NCBI GenBank assembly: GCA_024180945.1
Contig: JAKSGN010000006.1
Coordinates: 4,526,001-4,590,000 of the forward strand
Direction: 5' to 3'
DNA from: Macrophomina tecta
Taxonomy: Eukaryota; Ascomycota; Dothideomycetes; Botryosphaeriales; Botryosphaeriaceae
Length of the DNA stretch: 64,000 nucleotides
Under the pieces are notes generated by a model, which searched no databases, was not told where the DNA came from, and saw only the letters and a program-made list of their open reading frames with translations. The translations under genes were made by a program, and so were the position numbers. Of the stretch, positions 47,090 to 57,811 are shown piece after piece. Position 1 is the stretch's first letter. Every line of letters starts with the position of its first letter.

Positions 47090-47849
47090 GTGATGCATTC
47101 AGAGAATATCAACGTTGGCGCCGCCGTAGAAGCATGTCTGCCTGATATTGCCGCCGCCATTGATTTGATCGGCCCCAGGGTAGCGAGGGGCGGCCGTGTT
47201 ATCTACCTTGGCTCTGGTCCCGGCGGACGGTAATCATCTTCAGTCTACATCCCGGCTACCCGGCGCTGACGACCGACGCAATACAGATACGGTATTCTTG
47301 AAGCTGCAGAAGCGTGAGCCGTTCTCCCACACCTCCGGTACAAAATCACTCACGCAGGCTAGTCAAGCAAATCCGTCTATCCCGCCCCGCCGATTCATAG
47401 GTCAACTCGCCGGCGGGGATGTTGCCATGCGGTACGAAGCCGAAGGGGTCGACGAATCTATCGACCTGGGCAAAGCTGATCTTGCCATCCTGTCACCTCC
47501 TCTCAATCCAGAACTTGATACAGTCGTTGGTATTCTCCTCCCCATGTCCTCTCTCTACGTCCTCGGCGGCCTCAAATTCGCAAAGGATATGGGATGCCTG
47601 GTGCTGGGCATAGCACGCATGCGCATTGGCGCCATTGGCTCTATCTGCAATCATGTCATCGAGTGTAATACCGAGGGCCCGGAGATGGGGTTCAAAGCAG
47701 GTCTGGCATTGAAGATGGTGGACTTCCATCCCTGTTGCGCAGCAACCTCTGTTTGGGCGTGGCTGATGATATTACAGATCCTCGGTATGATCACTGATGG
47801 CGTCAATCACAAGGCCGCCACACGCCGCAGAGGTGGCGGTACCAGATGA
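47090..47849 (+). pseudogene. N-acetylmuramic acid 6-phosphate etherase (MurQ)-like relic
   Basis: Frame fragments in order match the MurQ SIS-domain etherase: HSENINVGAAVEACLPDIAAAI, ARGGRVIYLGSGPGGR, GILEAAEA, then, in another frame, LAGGDVAMRYEAEGVDES, DLGKADL, NPELDTVVGI, YVLGGLKFAKDMGCLVLGIA and IGAIGSICNHVIE. The sugar-phosphate motif, normally YLGAGTSGR, has lost its TS, and the AASG-type loop is degraded (ILLPMSS). At least two frame changes and stops lie between about 47230 and 47400. In bacteria MurQ opens the lactyl ether of MurNAc-6-P during peptidoglycan recycling; some fungi carry homologues, probably gained from bacteria. This copy appears inactive. Confidence 0.72.
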
Positions 47850-48885
47850 GTCCATCGGTATTATTAATATGCCCGCACAGTTTGCGCAAATCGGCGGATG
47901 CGTGGCGGTTGATGGTCAGAATAAGCACCGGAACGCCTGCCCTTGAACCTCTTCTATTCCGGGCTATCGGGAAAGCCCTGACCCTCGCACGACCATGATT
48001 ATTCTGCGATAATGTTTAGAGTTTGTAAATCACTGCATGTATTATTCCCGTTCGCTGGGACACCAGCAATTTCTACTTTCTTGGCCTCGAGACCCTGGTA
48101 TTCACAGCGGCGGCCTTTCAGTTACCTTGGCCGAGGTTCGGAAGTCGTCCATTCTCCACATCTACTATTACGGGCTTTTTGCTTGCTTTTCTTCCGTACG
48201 AATTGATTGGACACTCTATTCTGCAACAGAACAAGATACACGTGTTGGGAATTGAAGCACCTATCTCAGCCCGAAAGTCATGAAACCGGTTGTTCTTTCG
48301 AATCTTCTTGACTTCGTCTCATGTGCTCAGGCTATCGACGTATTCCCATATAAAAGAGTCTCATACAAAGCAGCTCATCCTCCCTTGCCCCCGGTTTTGG
48401 TCGTTTGCCTGTTTTGTTCCGTGATCAATCTCCTAATTCGCAATCTGCACCTGTACATTCAACGAGATCACCAAATTCTGTTGTCCGCCGCACGTGCCTC
48501 TTTGAGCCTGTCTCAATGTACTCTCTCGCATATTATGGCTCTACGAGGCCGAATCTATGACCACATCAGTCAACAACGCCTCTCAAGCCCTGGCGTCTCG
48601 TCGAATATCCAATTTGATTCATGACCATTATGTCGAAAATGGTGTCCCCTTCCGAAGATCGTGGATACCCACGCGTTGAGCCAAATAGGGACCGTTGCCG
48701 GAGCTGCAAAAAAGCGCACGGCCCTGAAGCCGCTTCTGAGCACCTTTTCCCGTCTGCCGGCGTCCCTCCCAAGGCTTCTCTCCATGTCCGTATCGAACCT
48801 GTCGGCGTTCGCCGTCTTCTTGCACGCGCAACAACCGCAGCTCTCGCCGGCCTCTTCGCGCTCGACGCTCCCCCGATCGCAGTCC
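47850..48885. other. Gene-poor stretch
   Basis: Short frames only. A 40-codon ATG frame near 48557-48679 and overlapping frames to 48930 show no domain and no clear splice context. Confidence 0.3.
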
Positions 48886-50162
48886 TTACTCATTCTTTTC
48901 CAGCTTTAGCCTTGTCATGTTCTTCGCCCTAATAATACGCGCCGTGCCCTTGTTGCATCGATACTCGGCGCAAATGGCTTGCAACTCTTGGTGAGTCTCA
49001 TACGCTTTGTTGCCCAGACGACCTAGCGTTTTCAACTCCTCCAACCAGTTCCAGCTGGGGGAAAGCACTCCGCGAAACCATATGGGCCTGCTCCACGTCG
49101 GTGGATCAACCAGGACAACCCAGGCGCAAACCAAGGTGACCAGCCCTTGCAAGCACGACCACACGAGTGCGTAGTAAACGGCTATAAAGCCCAATCCTAG
49201 AGTGTTGATCAAAATCCTCCAGGCCATGGGGTCAAATTGACAGGGCCGTTCGATGATTTCGGGCGGGGTCATAGTGACCATGAGGAAGAAGGTCGCCAGG
49301 ATGGGAACCTCGTGGGGCGTCCAAAAAATGAACTCACGCAGCGCCTCCCAGCCGTATTCCGGCCTCTCCTATTGTCCTGTCAGCTCGAACAATCACGTAC
49401 GCATCAAGCGAGCGAGGGAGAGAGGGGGAGGGCACTCACCGGTTGCTCGATGCCCTCCATGTCGTCCTCGATCGCGCCCTTCTCGACGTCGTCCACATCC
49501 ACCAGGAGATCAAGCTCCCAGCCGCCTCCCGGCCCGTGTGCAGCACTTCCCTCCCTCATTATCCGCTCCGCCTCCTCCAAGCCTTCGACTGGCCTGTCTG
49601 GCCACCCGCATCTTCCGAACACGCTCTCCAGGCTCAGCGCAACGAACTGCCCGCCTATTATCACGGCTGCGCAGCCAATCATCTCTTTGTCCCACGCGGG
49701 CATGTTGCTGCGGCGCATGTAGAAAGCCACGAGCTGCTGGAAGCCACCCACTACCGTCCATTTCGGCGGTCCACCTAGGCAAGCGCAGAAAAATATGTGG
49801 ACAAGGGCGAGTGGGATGAGCCACGGAGTGGCGGCGGACCAGGAGTCGCTGGGGAGGAGATTGATGTCTGCGAGGGTGGTGCGGGTAAGGAGCAGGGAGG
49901 GGGCGTGGGTGAAAGCCAGGAGGGTGAGGCCCGGGATGAACGAGACCAGGACAACGCTCCAGTTGATCGGCGGCGGCGGGAGATTGACGTGACCCTCGGG
50001 ATCCGGCTCCAGTTCATCAACTAAGAGATTCGGTTGTATGTACTCGGCTTCATGTGTGGCCATGGTGGATGTGGTGGTGGATGTGGTTGTTGTTGTTGTT
50101 GTTGCTGTTGTTGTTATTGTCATTGTTTCCATTCGTTTTGACACCGCTATAAGTGTTCGCAT
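48886..50162 (-). CDS. Hypothetical multi-pass membrane protein
   Basis: Exons in transcript order are 50162-49440 and 49368-48886 (71-nt intron, GTGAGT donor), giving 401 aa. The N-terminus is a Thr-rich run encoded by ACA/ACT-type triplets (seen as GTT repeats on the plus strand at about 50080-50130). A start at the later Met (MATHEAEYIQPN, about residue 35) is equally possible. At least five hydrophobic segments follow: VVLVSFIPGLTLLAFTH, WLIPLALVHIFFCACLGG, IGCAAVIIGGQFVALSL, ILATFFLMVTM and a long pair around LGLGFIAVYYALVWSCLQG. An acidic loop before the intron and a basic tail (RAKNMTRLKLEK) complete it. No family is recognised; it looks like a fungal lineage-specific membrane protein. 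Confidence 0.7.
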
Positions 50163-50624
50163 GTGCTGTGAAACGAGGTATGGGAGAAAGAGGGCGATAT
50201 TAATCGAGCTGTGTCCCTTCTTATAGACGGGGACCTTGGAAAATTCTTCATTGCGCTAACCATGGTACGGCTGTCCGCGAGATTGCCTTTCTATTTTGCG
50301 ACCAGTCCAAAGAGAGAGCGAGCCGTGCAAGAATTGACCGATTGTTGTCCGGGCAGCAAGTTTGGACCGGTTATGCATCCATTTTCTGCAGCAGTCCAAA
50401 GTCCGGCAAGAGCGAGAACCTATAGTGACGGACGAACTCGGGTATCAATGTCTCACGGAATAGAGCCAGGAGAGGCACTGCTATGAGCATCCATACACAG
50501 CGTGACTAGCGGCTTCATGTGCAAAAGATGGGCGTCGCCGGTAGTTAGTTGCCATAGCGCTGCGTCTCTGTTCTCTTGGTCGTGACCATTGCAGTCGATC
50601 TACCTTAGTGGCCGGGTTTGTGGA
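50163..50624. other. Spacer upstream of transposon, no gene seen
   Basis: This is the promoter side of the minus-strand membrane protein gene. No other feature was recognised. Confidence 0.35.
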
Positions 50625-50632
50625 AAGATGGG

Positions 50633-50968
50633 CAGGGTGGCGGACGTCTCGTCAAACAACTCGTCAACGAGACGCTGACGACGTTTCTGCCGTCCGTCAC
50701 CAAAGTCGTTGACAGCCGTTAGCAATGCAGTTACTAAGGAGCCTCATAGGGTAATAGGCCTTACCTCCCTAGCCCAGTAACAGGCTACTAGTCGCTTTCA
50801 TCACGTGATGTATTATATAATAAATCCCGTCGTTAATCACGTAGTGTATTGCGGGTAAGGGATAACCTCGGCGAAAATACAATCAGGCATTATAAAAGAT
50901 CTTCGTTATTTGTCGTCCATCACCGTTAGAGGGTCATGACGAGACGAGACGAGACGTTCGCCACCCTG
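50633..50968. mobile_element. hAT-like MITE, 336 bp, 8-bp target duplication
   Basis: The ends are inverted repeats of 21 bp with one mismatch: the left end starts CAGGGTGGCGGACGTCTCGT and the right end reads the same inverted with A for G at position 11. Both sides are flanked by the identical 8-mer AAGATGGG (50625-50632 and 50969-50976), a perfect target-site duplication. CAGGG-type ends with an 8-bp duplication are the hAT signature. The interior has no open frame of note and holds short palindromes (TCACGTGA). It is a non-autonomous element needing a transposase from elsewhere. Confidence 0.88.
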
Positions 50969-50976
50969 AAGATGGG

Positions 50977-53080
50977 TGCGCGCGCGCGGTCGTTGTCGTG
51001 GAAGCAGCTGACGACGTTCGATAGTCATCGCGCGTTAAGCAACCGTCGCTTGTTCACGGAATGAGTCCGCCAAGAAGGCTCTCTGATTGTCTGTTGAGTG
51101 CGCATAAACATTACGAATTATCAAGGATGTGTTGGAGGGTGGAAGGTTCCAGTGGCAGCCGCTATGCCGTTTCAGGGTTAGGTTGCTTGCTTCAGTAGTT
51201 TAGTCAACACCAAGCGCTGGCTCTTAAGGCCAACGCCTGCTGCCTCCTTCATCAATCGATCTTTCTGCTCTCGGTTGAGGTTCAACAGGATGTTTGGTGG
51301 TGAAAATTAAAGGGCCTCCCGTGGACTACTGTCTACGAAACAAGTCGTTAGCTTTGGAAGTGCCAGTTATGAGGCGGATGACCGTAATCTTAGCCTTGAA
51401 CTTGGCCTGAGAGTGATGCTGAACACAAGGATATGGTTTATAAATGACAAATCTAACTATGAGTTTCTGGAGCACTTCCAGTAATCAACCTGTCACAATG
51501 AAATGCGCGAAGCCTGAACCTTGCCCATCATGTTTTCTATGTGCTTCTCCATCTTTATACATACAGTAATCACGCCCAGATTGCGCTCATGGCCGATCAT
51601 CGGCTTCTCCAACCCGGATGCCAACGTGAAATTCGAAACAGGCAACGGTAACCACCTATCGTTCAATCTCAGAAGCCTCAAACGGCCAAAAAAGAAATAA
51701 CAGCCTCCCAGCCATGATTGCTACCATATGTCGAAACCCCTCTAGGCATAGTACCGCCCTTTGCCATCGCTGCTCATGCAGTGTAACTGCCATTTCCGAC
51801 ACTGGTTTTCGGTACTTGGGTCTCAAATAGATTGGTTGCGGAGTCAACCGCGATGGACGCTTGAGCCACTTTGGCGCAGGCTGAATCAGCCAGGCTCGTT
51901 AGCTGAAAGGGATTCGTCGGCTGGGCTCTTAGTTTGCGGGTGCGATCTGACTGGCTTTGCCACTCGTCTGCTCTGCGTCGCTAAGCTTCGTATCCGGAGG
52001 GTCCACGACGGTCTGGCATGTCTTGGGACTCAACAACTCCATTCTAAGTCGCCACGGGCACTGTCGAGGATGGAGTGGTGCCGACCGGGATAAGGGCAAC
52101 AGATGAAGGGCGTTTCAAAAGAACTGGCACCGGCAGCCGCGTGTTGAGGGCGATTTCTGCTCTTTGTGAAAGGATGAGCTAAGGAACATCGCACAACAAA
52201 CAAGGAGGCGCCAACGGTAGCGGTCGAAACGGTATCTCCTCGCCAGATTGGAGACAGCAGTTGAGAAATCTGTCGTCAGATAAGCAAAGATAGTGGTAGA
52301 AGCCGTTGGTAGCACTGGAGGGTGCTCTCAAGTAAGTGAAGAGCTCATGAGGTGTAACGGGGTTGACCGTACCCATTGCGCCATGCCAACGCAGGCATCC
52401 TTTGAGGGCGAAAGAAGCACCGGAACGAACCCAGTTGAGGTTTAACTTTGGCGTGATTAGATAATATACCAGGCCGTGACATGAGGTATGAGGTGCCAGT
52501 GGCGGTGTTTGTAATGACGGCGGCGCCGTTGATGACTCAAAGAGATCTTTGGAGCGACTTCAATCCACCTGATGGTCGTGGTTGTGATTGTGATGAAGAA
52601 AGAGCTCCGAAGCGTCTTCAAAAGACGAGCACATGTGTTGGATAATGCAGCCGCCCAAGCGCATGATGGGGGCTGATTGTTTTCTGAATACGAAAGAACA
52701 TGTGCTGGTTGCAGTTGTGGTGGCGGTTGAACAGCTCGCATGTCCGAGGTCCTGACGGATTTGATGGCACTGGTATAAGCCGGTCGCCAACGATGATCCG
52801 AAGAGCTATGGGGAGCTGGTGTCATTCAAGGCTCATGAGCTGTGATGGGCCGCTTTGCCGAGTTGGTTGTAGAACAGTGACCATATGTGTGGACGCTGCA
52901 ATCCAAAAGATGTACGCCGTTGCATCTCGAGCGAAAGGAGATAAGTGGAAGTGCGGGTCTGGCTCGGGCGTGGGCGATCTGTCAAGTTCTCGGCGCTTTT
53001 GGGGTTTTTTTTTTGGTTTTTTTTTCTATTCATTTCTGGATGTTAGTATCAGCTCAATGAGAAGCAATTGAGTATGGTCT
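50977..53080. other. Gene-poor stretch between two transposons
   Basis: Only short frames without domains are seen. T-runs interrupted by GG lie at about 53004-53024. Confidence 0.35.
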
Positions 53081-53102
53081 TTACTTTTGGCATGGGCATT
53101 TC

Positions 53103-53194
53103 TGACACCTGATTTCGGTAAACTGACACCTGATTTCGGTAAACTGACACCTGATTTCGGTAAACTGACACCTGATTTCGATAAACTGACACCT
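53103..53194 (+). repeat. 21-bp tandem repeat, left subterminal array
   Basis: Copies run 53103-53123, 53124-53144, 53145-53165 and 53166-53186 (the last with one G-to-A change), followed by an 8-bp partial copy. They encode a spurious repetitive peptide on both strands. Confidence 0.95.
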
Positions 53195-54108
53195 TGTCGG
53201 GATATATGCAAAATCTCCACCGTTTTCACCCTGAAATTCGGAGATTTTGGCTTCATCTCCTGTGAATGTCCATATATTGAGATGTACGGCGAGGCGGCTA
53301 ACCGCGACGTTGTATGAGCCACCTACAAGCTCTTCTATTACCGCCTTATCCTTTATAGGCTCTAGGAGCCTCCAGGAGCCTCTTTTCTATATAGAATCGA
53401 CTAAAACGAACCCCCTACACCTGCCCTACGCTAACCCGAGTATGAATGCCCTTGCCTGTGCCTTATGCGTTGTCTGAACCGCCCCCAGCCTCGTTGCCAG
53501 CGGCCTCGTTGCTAGCGTCGTTGCCAGCGGCCTAAATAAACTCGCTATTATTGAGGCGCCTCTTTTGTGGCTTCTTACGCGGCTTGGTGTTCTTCCTGCC
53601 TAGCGGCCGGCCTCTCTTGCGTCTTGGTTGTTCAGTCTGGTGTTAAGGCTGCTGTTCAGGCGGCTGTTGCGCTGAAAGAGGCGTTGGTGACGGAGGTGTT
53701 AGTGACGGAGGAGGCTCGTTTAGTAGCGGCGCCGGAGGACGCGTGTGTTGGTTGGTGTTGATTACACTTACGCCCGACGTCGCCAGCCGGCCCTGCACTA
53801 AGACTATAATAGTAGGCGGTAGGAGGCGGCCCGCGCTTAGCGAGACCCTACCCCATATAAAGGCTCTGCAGCGATTTATTGCGCATAAAGGTTTTAGTAA
53901 CACACTATAATGCGCACTCGTACGATTTTAATGTAACTCCGCTAAGTGATTCAGAATGTCTTGTTTTAGTAGAGGAAAAAGTTTCGTAATGTTGCAGCGA
54001 CTGCTTACTATAATACACGCTTCTACATGCGCTGCATAATAGTTACGCGATTTTGGTGTTCCTTGCCAAGACGCTAACCGGGGTATATACCGGAACTACT
54101 TAATTAGG

Positions 54109-54162
54109 CAACAGGTGTCAGTTTATCGAAATCAGGTGTCAGTTTACCGAAATCAGGTGTCA
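54109..54162 (-). repeat. 21-bp tandem repeat, right subterminal array
   Basis: Inverted copies of the same unit lie at 54142-54162 and 54121-54141 (one substitution), plus a partial copy. The asymmetry with the left array (four versus two) fits repeat expansion at one end. Confidence 0.92.
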
Positions 54163-54184
54163 GAAATGCCCATGCCTTACTTTT

Positions 54185-54882
54185 TGACTTTTTTTTTTTT
54201 TTTGTTTTTGTTTTTTTATTATTCGGAAGGCCACTCGCGAGGTGGTTGGGCATCGAGCGATTACCGAGAGGTTCCGCCACTCTCCTATTGCATGGCTTTC
54301 TGTTAGCGGCTGTTGATTGCTGGTTAAGGGAAGGTGACGTACCCGCTGCTTCAAGCAGCGCGAGGAAGCGAGAAGGAGAGTGTGAGCCGTCGAGCCGCCG
54401 ATCGCGCTGCTAAGTTGTGCCTTACAGCCGACCGGCAAGCAACTCGACCTAGAAAGGAATCAGTACAGGGTAGACGGTATGAAATGGACTTGGCGTGGAT
54501 AGCTTACGACCCAAGCTGGGCCCTGCTCCACCGCCTCTTCCCCGAGCCATTCGACCACCACGAACAGCTCCCACAACACCAATATGAGCCGCGGGGAGAG
54601 GCGGCTGGAGAGGCACCAGGTGCGGACCCTCCTGTAACTGCCGACCAGCCAACCAGGATCTCCCTGGCCGGCTGTCGGGCGCTCGATGCCCAATGCCCTC
54701 TTGAGGGCCTTCCTCACTACGTTGGTAGTGATATTCTGTAAGATGTTAGCGAATGGCATCTTGGATAAGACGATAGTCAATAGTCGGTGGTGAGGAGGAA
54801 GTGGATTGGCACGCGCGACGCGAAGACATGTCCGCCAGAGCTACGAGGAAGCTACCAGTCGACACGCATGGCAACTGCCCCT
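54185..54882. other. Spacer, no gene seen
   Basis: A T15 run is at 54189-54203. The frame at 54484-54741 has protein-like stretches but no recognised domain. Confidence 0.35.
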
Positions 54883-56561
54883 TTACAACTGCGGCGCCGC
54901 CCTATTGCCCTCCTCTCTCAGCGGTACATCCTTCCACGCCTCCTCAAACCCAGTGCTCCTGACCCACCGCGGTCCGCCTGTCTCTGTCCCGTCCATGCCC
55001 ATCGCGCACGCCTTCCACCACTGCTCCGCCGACGTAATCGCAAACCCCTTCCTCTGCTCCTCCCCCAGTCGCTTCCATGCCTGCTCGCCGTTTGCAATGC
55101 CTCTAAGCAGCTTCGCGGCATGTCCATCATCGCTTGAAAAGCCATTGACGCGCTGGAACAGCCGGTCCCACCCATCGCTCGGGTTTCTGGGGACATAGTC
55201 AGCGAGTTCATTTGCCGCGAGGGCGGGCGCGCCGCGAGAAGCGTAGTTGGCCAGGTCGAAGCGCGCCTTCCACTCGAGCATGCGGGCGCGGGCATCGCGG
55301 GGGAAGAGCGGGTTGGACAGGAAGTCGGAGAAGAAGATGGAGGAGGTGACGGAGTGCATGTAGAAGAAGTCGATTTTCGGGGTGTGCGGAGGCTTCTGGA
55401 CGGCGACGCTGAAGAAGACTGCGTATCTCACTCGTCAGCATACTCAGTGCCCAGAGGCTTGGAAGCAGAGCGTTACTTACCCGACGCGTCAATCATCTCC
55501 GCCGTCTTCCTCTCCAGCTCCTCGTCGCTGTCAACGGTCCACTTCGCCGCGAGCTCGCACATCTCCTTCCCCGCCCGGCCAATCACCCCGTCCCGCAGCC
55601 TGTTCTTGTCCTCCCACCGCGCGGCTCTCGCCAACTTCTCGTTGCCCCTGATCTCCTCGATCAACTGCATCAGCGTGGCCCCCTTCCCGGCCCCCCTCTT
55701 CCCCTCCGTGGCCCGCTCCGCCCCCAACAAAAACGCCCCGATCCAGGCATCGTGTGTCGCCGCCTGCGCCAGGCCCTCGGCCACAATCGCCGGCTGCGCG
55801 AACTCAACGCCAAACCCCATGTGGATCAGCGGATGCATGAAGCCCGCAAACGTCCTGGCGAGCAGGTCATCCGCGCGCTCGTCGCGCGCGAAGAGGTACT
55901 CGGCCAGCACGACAGCAACCCCTTTCGCGTCAATCTCGCGCTGGAAGTGCAGGAGGTAGTCGCGGTAATGGCGCTCGTCGCCAAGGTGCTTGGCGAAGGT
56001 GGCGGGGTTGCTGAGGTCCTGCGCCAGGTGCGGGTCGAGGGCGACGGGCGGGCGCTGGTAGCCGGCGTTTTGCGTGTAGCCATCCTGGATTTGGGCGGGC
56101 GTGGCGCCGAGGGCATAGAGGGTGAGGAGGTGGTGGACTATGTGGTTCTGTGGGGGAGCAGAGGGCGAGTGTTAGTGGGTCTTTGCCTCTACAGAGTGTG
56201 GATAAGGGAAATCATCCTGGCAGTGGGCGGGCCGTGTGGAGTTGAAGGCATTATTCAGATATACATGTCTTCGGGAGTGAGTGACATTACATCTGGACGA
56301 CCGTGTCGACTGCCCATGAGCCATGCAGTATTGGCCATGGTATGTCTCAACGGTGCTCCGTTGTAGTCATGACAGTTGTTGCGGCAGGGGGTGAATCACA
56401 ACACTTACGTGGAATCCCTCATTGTTGAAGTAGATGTGATGTTTTTCATGATTTTCCTGGAGCAATTCGGAGGCCTTCTTGGCAGAGTCCTCCCTCAATG
56501 GAGCGACAAAGAAAGCAGGCTTCTCGCTGGTCGTAAGGCGGATCTTGGTGGTAGTTGCCAT
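54883..56561 (-). CDS. Questin-oxidase-like protein (DUF4243, AflY-type)
   Basis: Exons in transcript order are 56561-56409, 56147-55481 and 55418-54883, giving 451 aa; introns are 261 and 62 nt. The block EKHHIYFNNEGFH joins NHIVHHLLTLYALGATPAQI across the first intron, the hallmark N-terminus of the DUF4243 questin oxidase family. TFAGFMHPLIHMGFGVEF, ATHDAWIGAFLLG and KIDFFYMHSVTSSIFF carry the conserved histidines. Family members act in fungal aromatic polyketide pathways: AflY in aflatoxin and GedK in geodin biosynthesis (Baeyer-Villiger-type ring opening). No polyketide synthase or other pathway gene lies nearby, so the role is open. An in-frame ATG upstream of 56561 could extend it, but MATTTKIRL is the better start. 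Confidence 0.88.
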
Positions 56562-57811
56562 GGTTTTTCTCAGTTCCCTTTCGGCCAGTGGAAACAATCG
56601 CATATGTGTAGCTGTGAGAAATCGGCGGCAGGCAGGAGAAGCAAGAAAACCTGTTTGCAGCCGCGATCCAGCAGATAGCCCTTGAACGGAGAGAATCTTG
56701 AACGTCTTTGTATTGCGTTGGTCGATGTGGTCGCAAGTTGCCGTGGTCTGACGATCAGATAGCGCTGACTCGCATCTCCTTCCGGCCTTATGTAGCCTAA
56801 CGGTATGGTTGCCCAGAATCTCACGCTCACAAAGCCTGAAGCTTACACAGTCGGGCACGGGAGTTTGAAGGCGCGAGACGCGAGAGGTGGAGAAGCGGTC
56901 TGATGAGGGGATGAGCCTTTCGAGATTCGACTTAGCTCCCGAGCTGCCATCCCTGTTTTATTGCTTGTTTGGAGGCAAAGGTTCGCGCACCACCCTTGCA
57001 AGCGTGCCGTTAATTCTGACGTATGTTGCGGCTCGGACGGGCGGTCCCGAGGTGGCCCGGTTTGCTAATCAATTCCGTCGTCATTGGTTGATGGGAGGTC
57101 TGCAGAAACATCCCCATCTCCTTGGCGTATTCTAGAGCTTCGCTTGATGTGCACAAGCGCTTGTGGTCGGCTGAGTAAAGGGCAAGGTCTGGAGCAGGCA
57201 CTGAGGCCTGGTTGGCGCGTGTCTCAGTACTTTGACCCACATATGCATTCCTTCTATCGTTTTGTTGGATTATGGGACTCTGCCCATCCATCGGTGCGCG
57301 AGCGCCGAGCCGGGGGTTCGGCATACGGAAGATGCGAGAGCTCCGTATGATCGTCATCAAGTCGCAGTCGGGGTTGAGCCCGGTATTACTTAATAGAAGC
57401 TGCGTATTGGCCGGTTTGCATGTTACTCTTGCACGTGGGTCAATATGGGACCGGGTCGACAGTATATTGCAACAGCGTACGCACATGCGCGCGACTAGAC
57501 GCATGCGCAGAAACGCTAGTTGTACTGGGACTCCAGGGTCGTCAGCTTATTGACCGCTTCAACTGCCCAAGATTCGACTGTGCCAAAAAAAAAAAAAAAT
57601 AAAAATAAAAATTTGAGGGAGATACCCGATAATCGGATTTATTTCCAGGTCTGCTCTTTGCTACATTCTTTTTTCCGTTCTGAAGCATTTTAACCCCCCT
57701 AAGAGCAAGAATGACTCCTGTGCTGGCCGTGGTATCCATCAAAAACCCTTAACGCCGCCGCAATGCAAAAGCGACTGGTCCCCATCCCCGTTCACCTCAA
57801 GTCACCGTCAA
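56562..57811. other. Spacer, no gene seen
   Basis: An A15 run lies at 57585-57599. No recognised coding or RNA feature. Confidence 0.4.

Larger units (their letters stand above)
53089..54176. mobile_element. Non-autonomous DNA transposon, 1,088 bp, with tandem subterminal repeats
   Basis: Inverted termini starting GGCATGGGCATTTCTGACAC are identical over 50 bp and extend to about 64 bp with one mismatch. The 8-mer TTACTTTT flanks both ends (53081-53088 and 54177-54184). Each terminus contains a 21-bp motif (TGACACCTGATTTCGGTAAA plus C) in tandem: four copies plus a partial on the left, two plus a partial on the right. The interior minus strand (about 53540-53900) encodes a Pro-rich segment and a basic AT-hook-like peptide, PRRKRGRPLGRKN, broken by stops. 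No transposase catalytic domain is recognisable. The 8-bp duplication suggests hAT or a similar superfamily, but the terminal sequence is not the usual CAGGG. Confidence 0.85.

Noticed and set aside
53087..53317. Repetitive short ORF (LTPDFGK repeats)
   Set aside because: It is only the conceptual translation of the 21-bp transposon repeats.
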